Origin: Deltaproteobacteria bacterium
Lineage (GTDB): Bacteria > Desulfobacterota > DSM-4660 > Desulfatiglandales > B25-G16
Assembly: GCA_003646875.1 (NCBI GenBank)
Contig: QMLT01000131.1
Coordinates: 1 to 5,694 of the forward strand
Length of the DNA: 5,694 nucleotides
Direction: 5' to 3'
The position numbers and the translations under genes were made by a program. Below the pieces are notes generated by a model, which worked only from the letters and a program-made list of their open reading frames with translations, was not told where the DNA came from and made no database searches. Shown here in pieces: positions 5,541-5,694 of the stretch (position 1 is its first letter; each line of letters opens with the position of its first letter).

Positions 5541-5694
5541 ATGTCTTTTTTTGTCTCATGCCCTATAAGTAATGCACAGGCAGACCCCCATAAATCGGGA
5601 CACCAACCGACAAGTCGCATAATAGTAAAATCCACGTTGCACGTGCGAGCCGATTTATGGGGGCACGCTGATGCCCCCTATTTATTAAGGGCAT
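5541..5694 (+). CDS. Possible small reading frame, incomplete at the right edge
   Basis: An ATG at 5541 follows AAGGAG (5526-5531) at a spacing of 9 nt, which is a good ribosome binding site. The frame stays open for 51 codons to the window end. It begins MSFFVSCPISNAQADPHKSG and shows no domain I recognise. The frame runs through the inverted repeats at 5585-5678, so both arms would be translated (for example DLWGHADAPYLL). Coding sequence seldom tolerates such palindromes, so the frame may be chance. Without the remainder it cannot be decided. Confidence 0.18.
   Translation, partial: MSFFVSCPISNAQADPHKSGHQPTSRIIVKSTLHVRADLWGHADAPYLLRA
5585..5663. repeat. 14-bp perfect inverted repeat
   Basis: CCCCCATAAATCGG (5585-5598) and CCGATTTATGGGGG (5650-5663) are perfect inverted arms separated by 51 nt. 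That centre contains a small palindrome, CACGT-TGC-ACGTG (5633-5645). The right arm shares its G-tract with a second hairpin at 5659-5678. This could be an end structure of a mobile element, a REP-type repeat, or a folded leader RNA. Confidence 0.6.
5659..5678 (+). terminator. Possible terminator hairpin
   Basis: GGGGGCA (5659-5665) and TGCCCCC (5672-5678) form a 7-bp G+C-rich stem with a 6-nt loop, followed by TATTTATT. The tail is T-rich but interrupted, so termination may be weak. An alternative pairing, ATGCCC (5671-5676) with GGGCAT (5689-5694), uses part of the same strand. No gene ends just upstream, so what it would terminate is unclear. Confidence 0.35.

Larger units (their letters stand above)
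5343..5694. other. Non-coding region with repeats, right edge of window
   Basis: No convincing gene is visible here. The stretch holds a solo copy of the composite-element end (5482-5504), small hairpins such as AGTTAC...GTAACT (5462-5485) and AAATGC-T-GCATTT (5513-5525), a short direct repeat ACCCGC (5391-5396 and 5405-5410), and a group of inverted repeats in the last 110 bp. A weak reading frame starts at 5541 and runs off the edge. Confidence 0.55.

Noticed and set aside
5440..5568. Plus-strand frame of 42 codons beginning MKVNILRELQKKFG
   Set aside because: No ribosome binding site precedes it, it crosses the repeat at 5482-5504, and no full domain can be recognised. The first residues look protein-like but are too few to support a call.
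5447..5635. Minus-strand frame of about 62 residues near the right edge
   Set aside because: It crosses the repeated element end and an arm of the inverted repeat, has no familiar motif, and starts without a clear ribosome binding site.

Overview
The window carries a metabolic gene cluster followed by a small mobile-looking toxin-antitoxin region. All supported genes are on the + strand. An anaerobic bacterium is suggested by the three subunits of a 2-oxoacid:ferredoxin oxidoreductase. The order alpha-beta-gamma, the A+T-leaning composition and a TGTCATTTCGA-type interspersed repeat would suit a deltaproteobacterium (Desulfobacterota), but this placement is an inference and not secure.

Positions 1-2566 hold korA, korB and korC, closely spaced and presumably one operon. 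They probably encode a 2-oxoglutarate synthase that exchanges electrons with ferredoxin. A reading frame running in from the left edge stops in an ATGA overlap with korA, so a further upstream subunit, such as the small ferredoxin KorD, may have been cut off by the window edge. gltX (2617-4029) follows after 50 bp. It encodes a complete glutamyl-tRNA synthetase with its class I signatures and an apparent zinc-binding segment.

Positions 4030-4651 are non-coding and rich in repeats. They hold a 19-nt repeat with a small hairpin, and a composite inverted-repeat element (4237-4402) enclosing a second inverted repeat (4283-4358). An 11-bp-armed palindrome (4606-4633) lies directly in front of a toxin-antitoxin pair and looks like its operator. 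The pair is a Phd/YefM-type antitoxin (4652-4885) and a PIN-domain VapC-type toxin (4882-5325), coupled by an ATGA overlap.

Right of the toxin (5326-5694) no gene is convincing. A second copy of the 19-nt repeat begins at the toxin stop codon, so the two copies bracket the toxin-antitoxin cassette. A third copy of the composite element's end sequence lies at 5482-5504. The last 110 bp contain several inverted repeats that share segments and could form alternative hairpins. A weakly supported small reading frame runs off the right edge.

The most interesting part is 4050-5694, where several repeat families are layered around a toxin-antitoxin module inserted downstream of a housekeeping gene. 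No clearly new protein system is visible.
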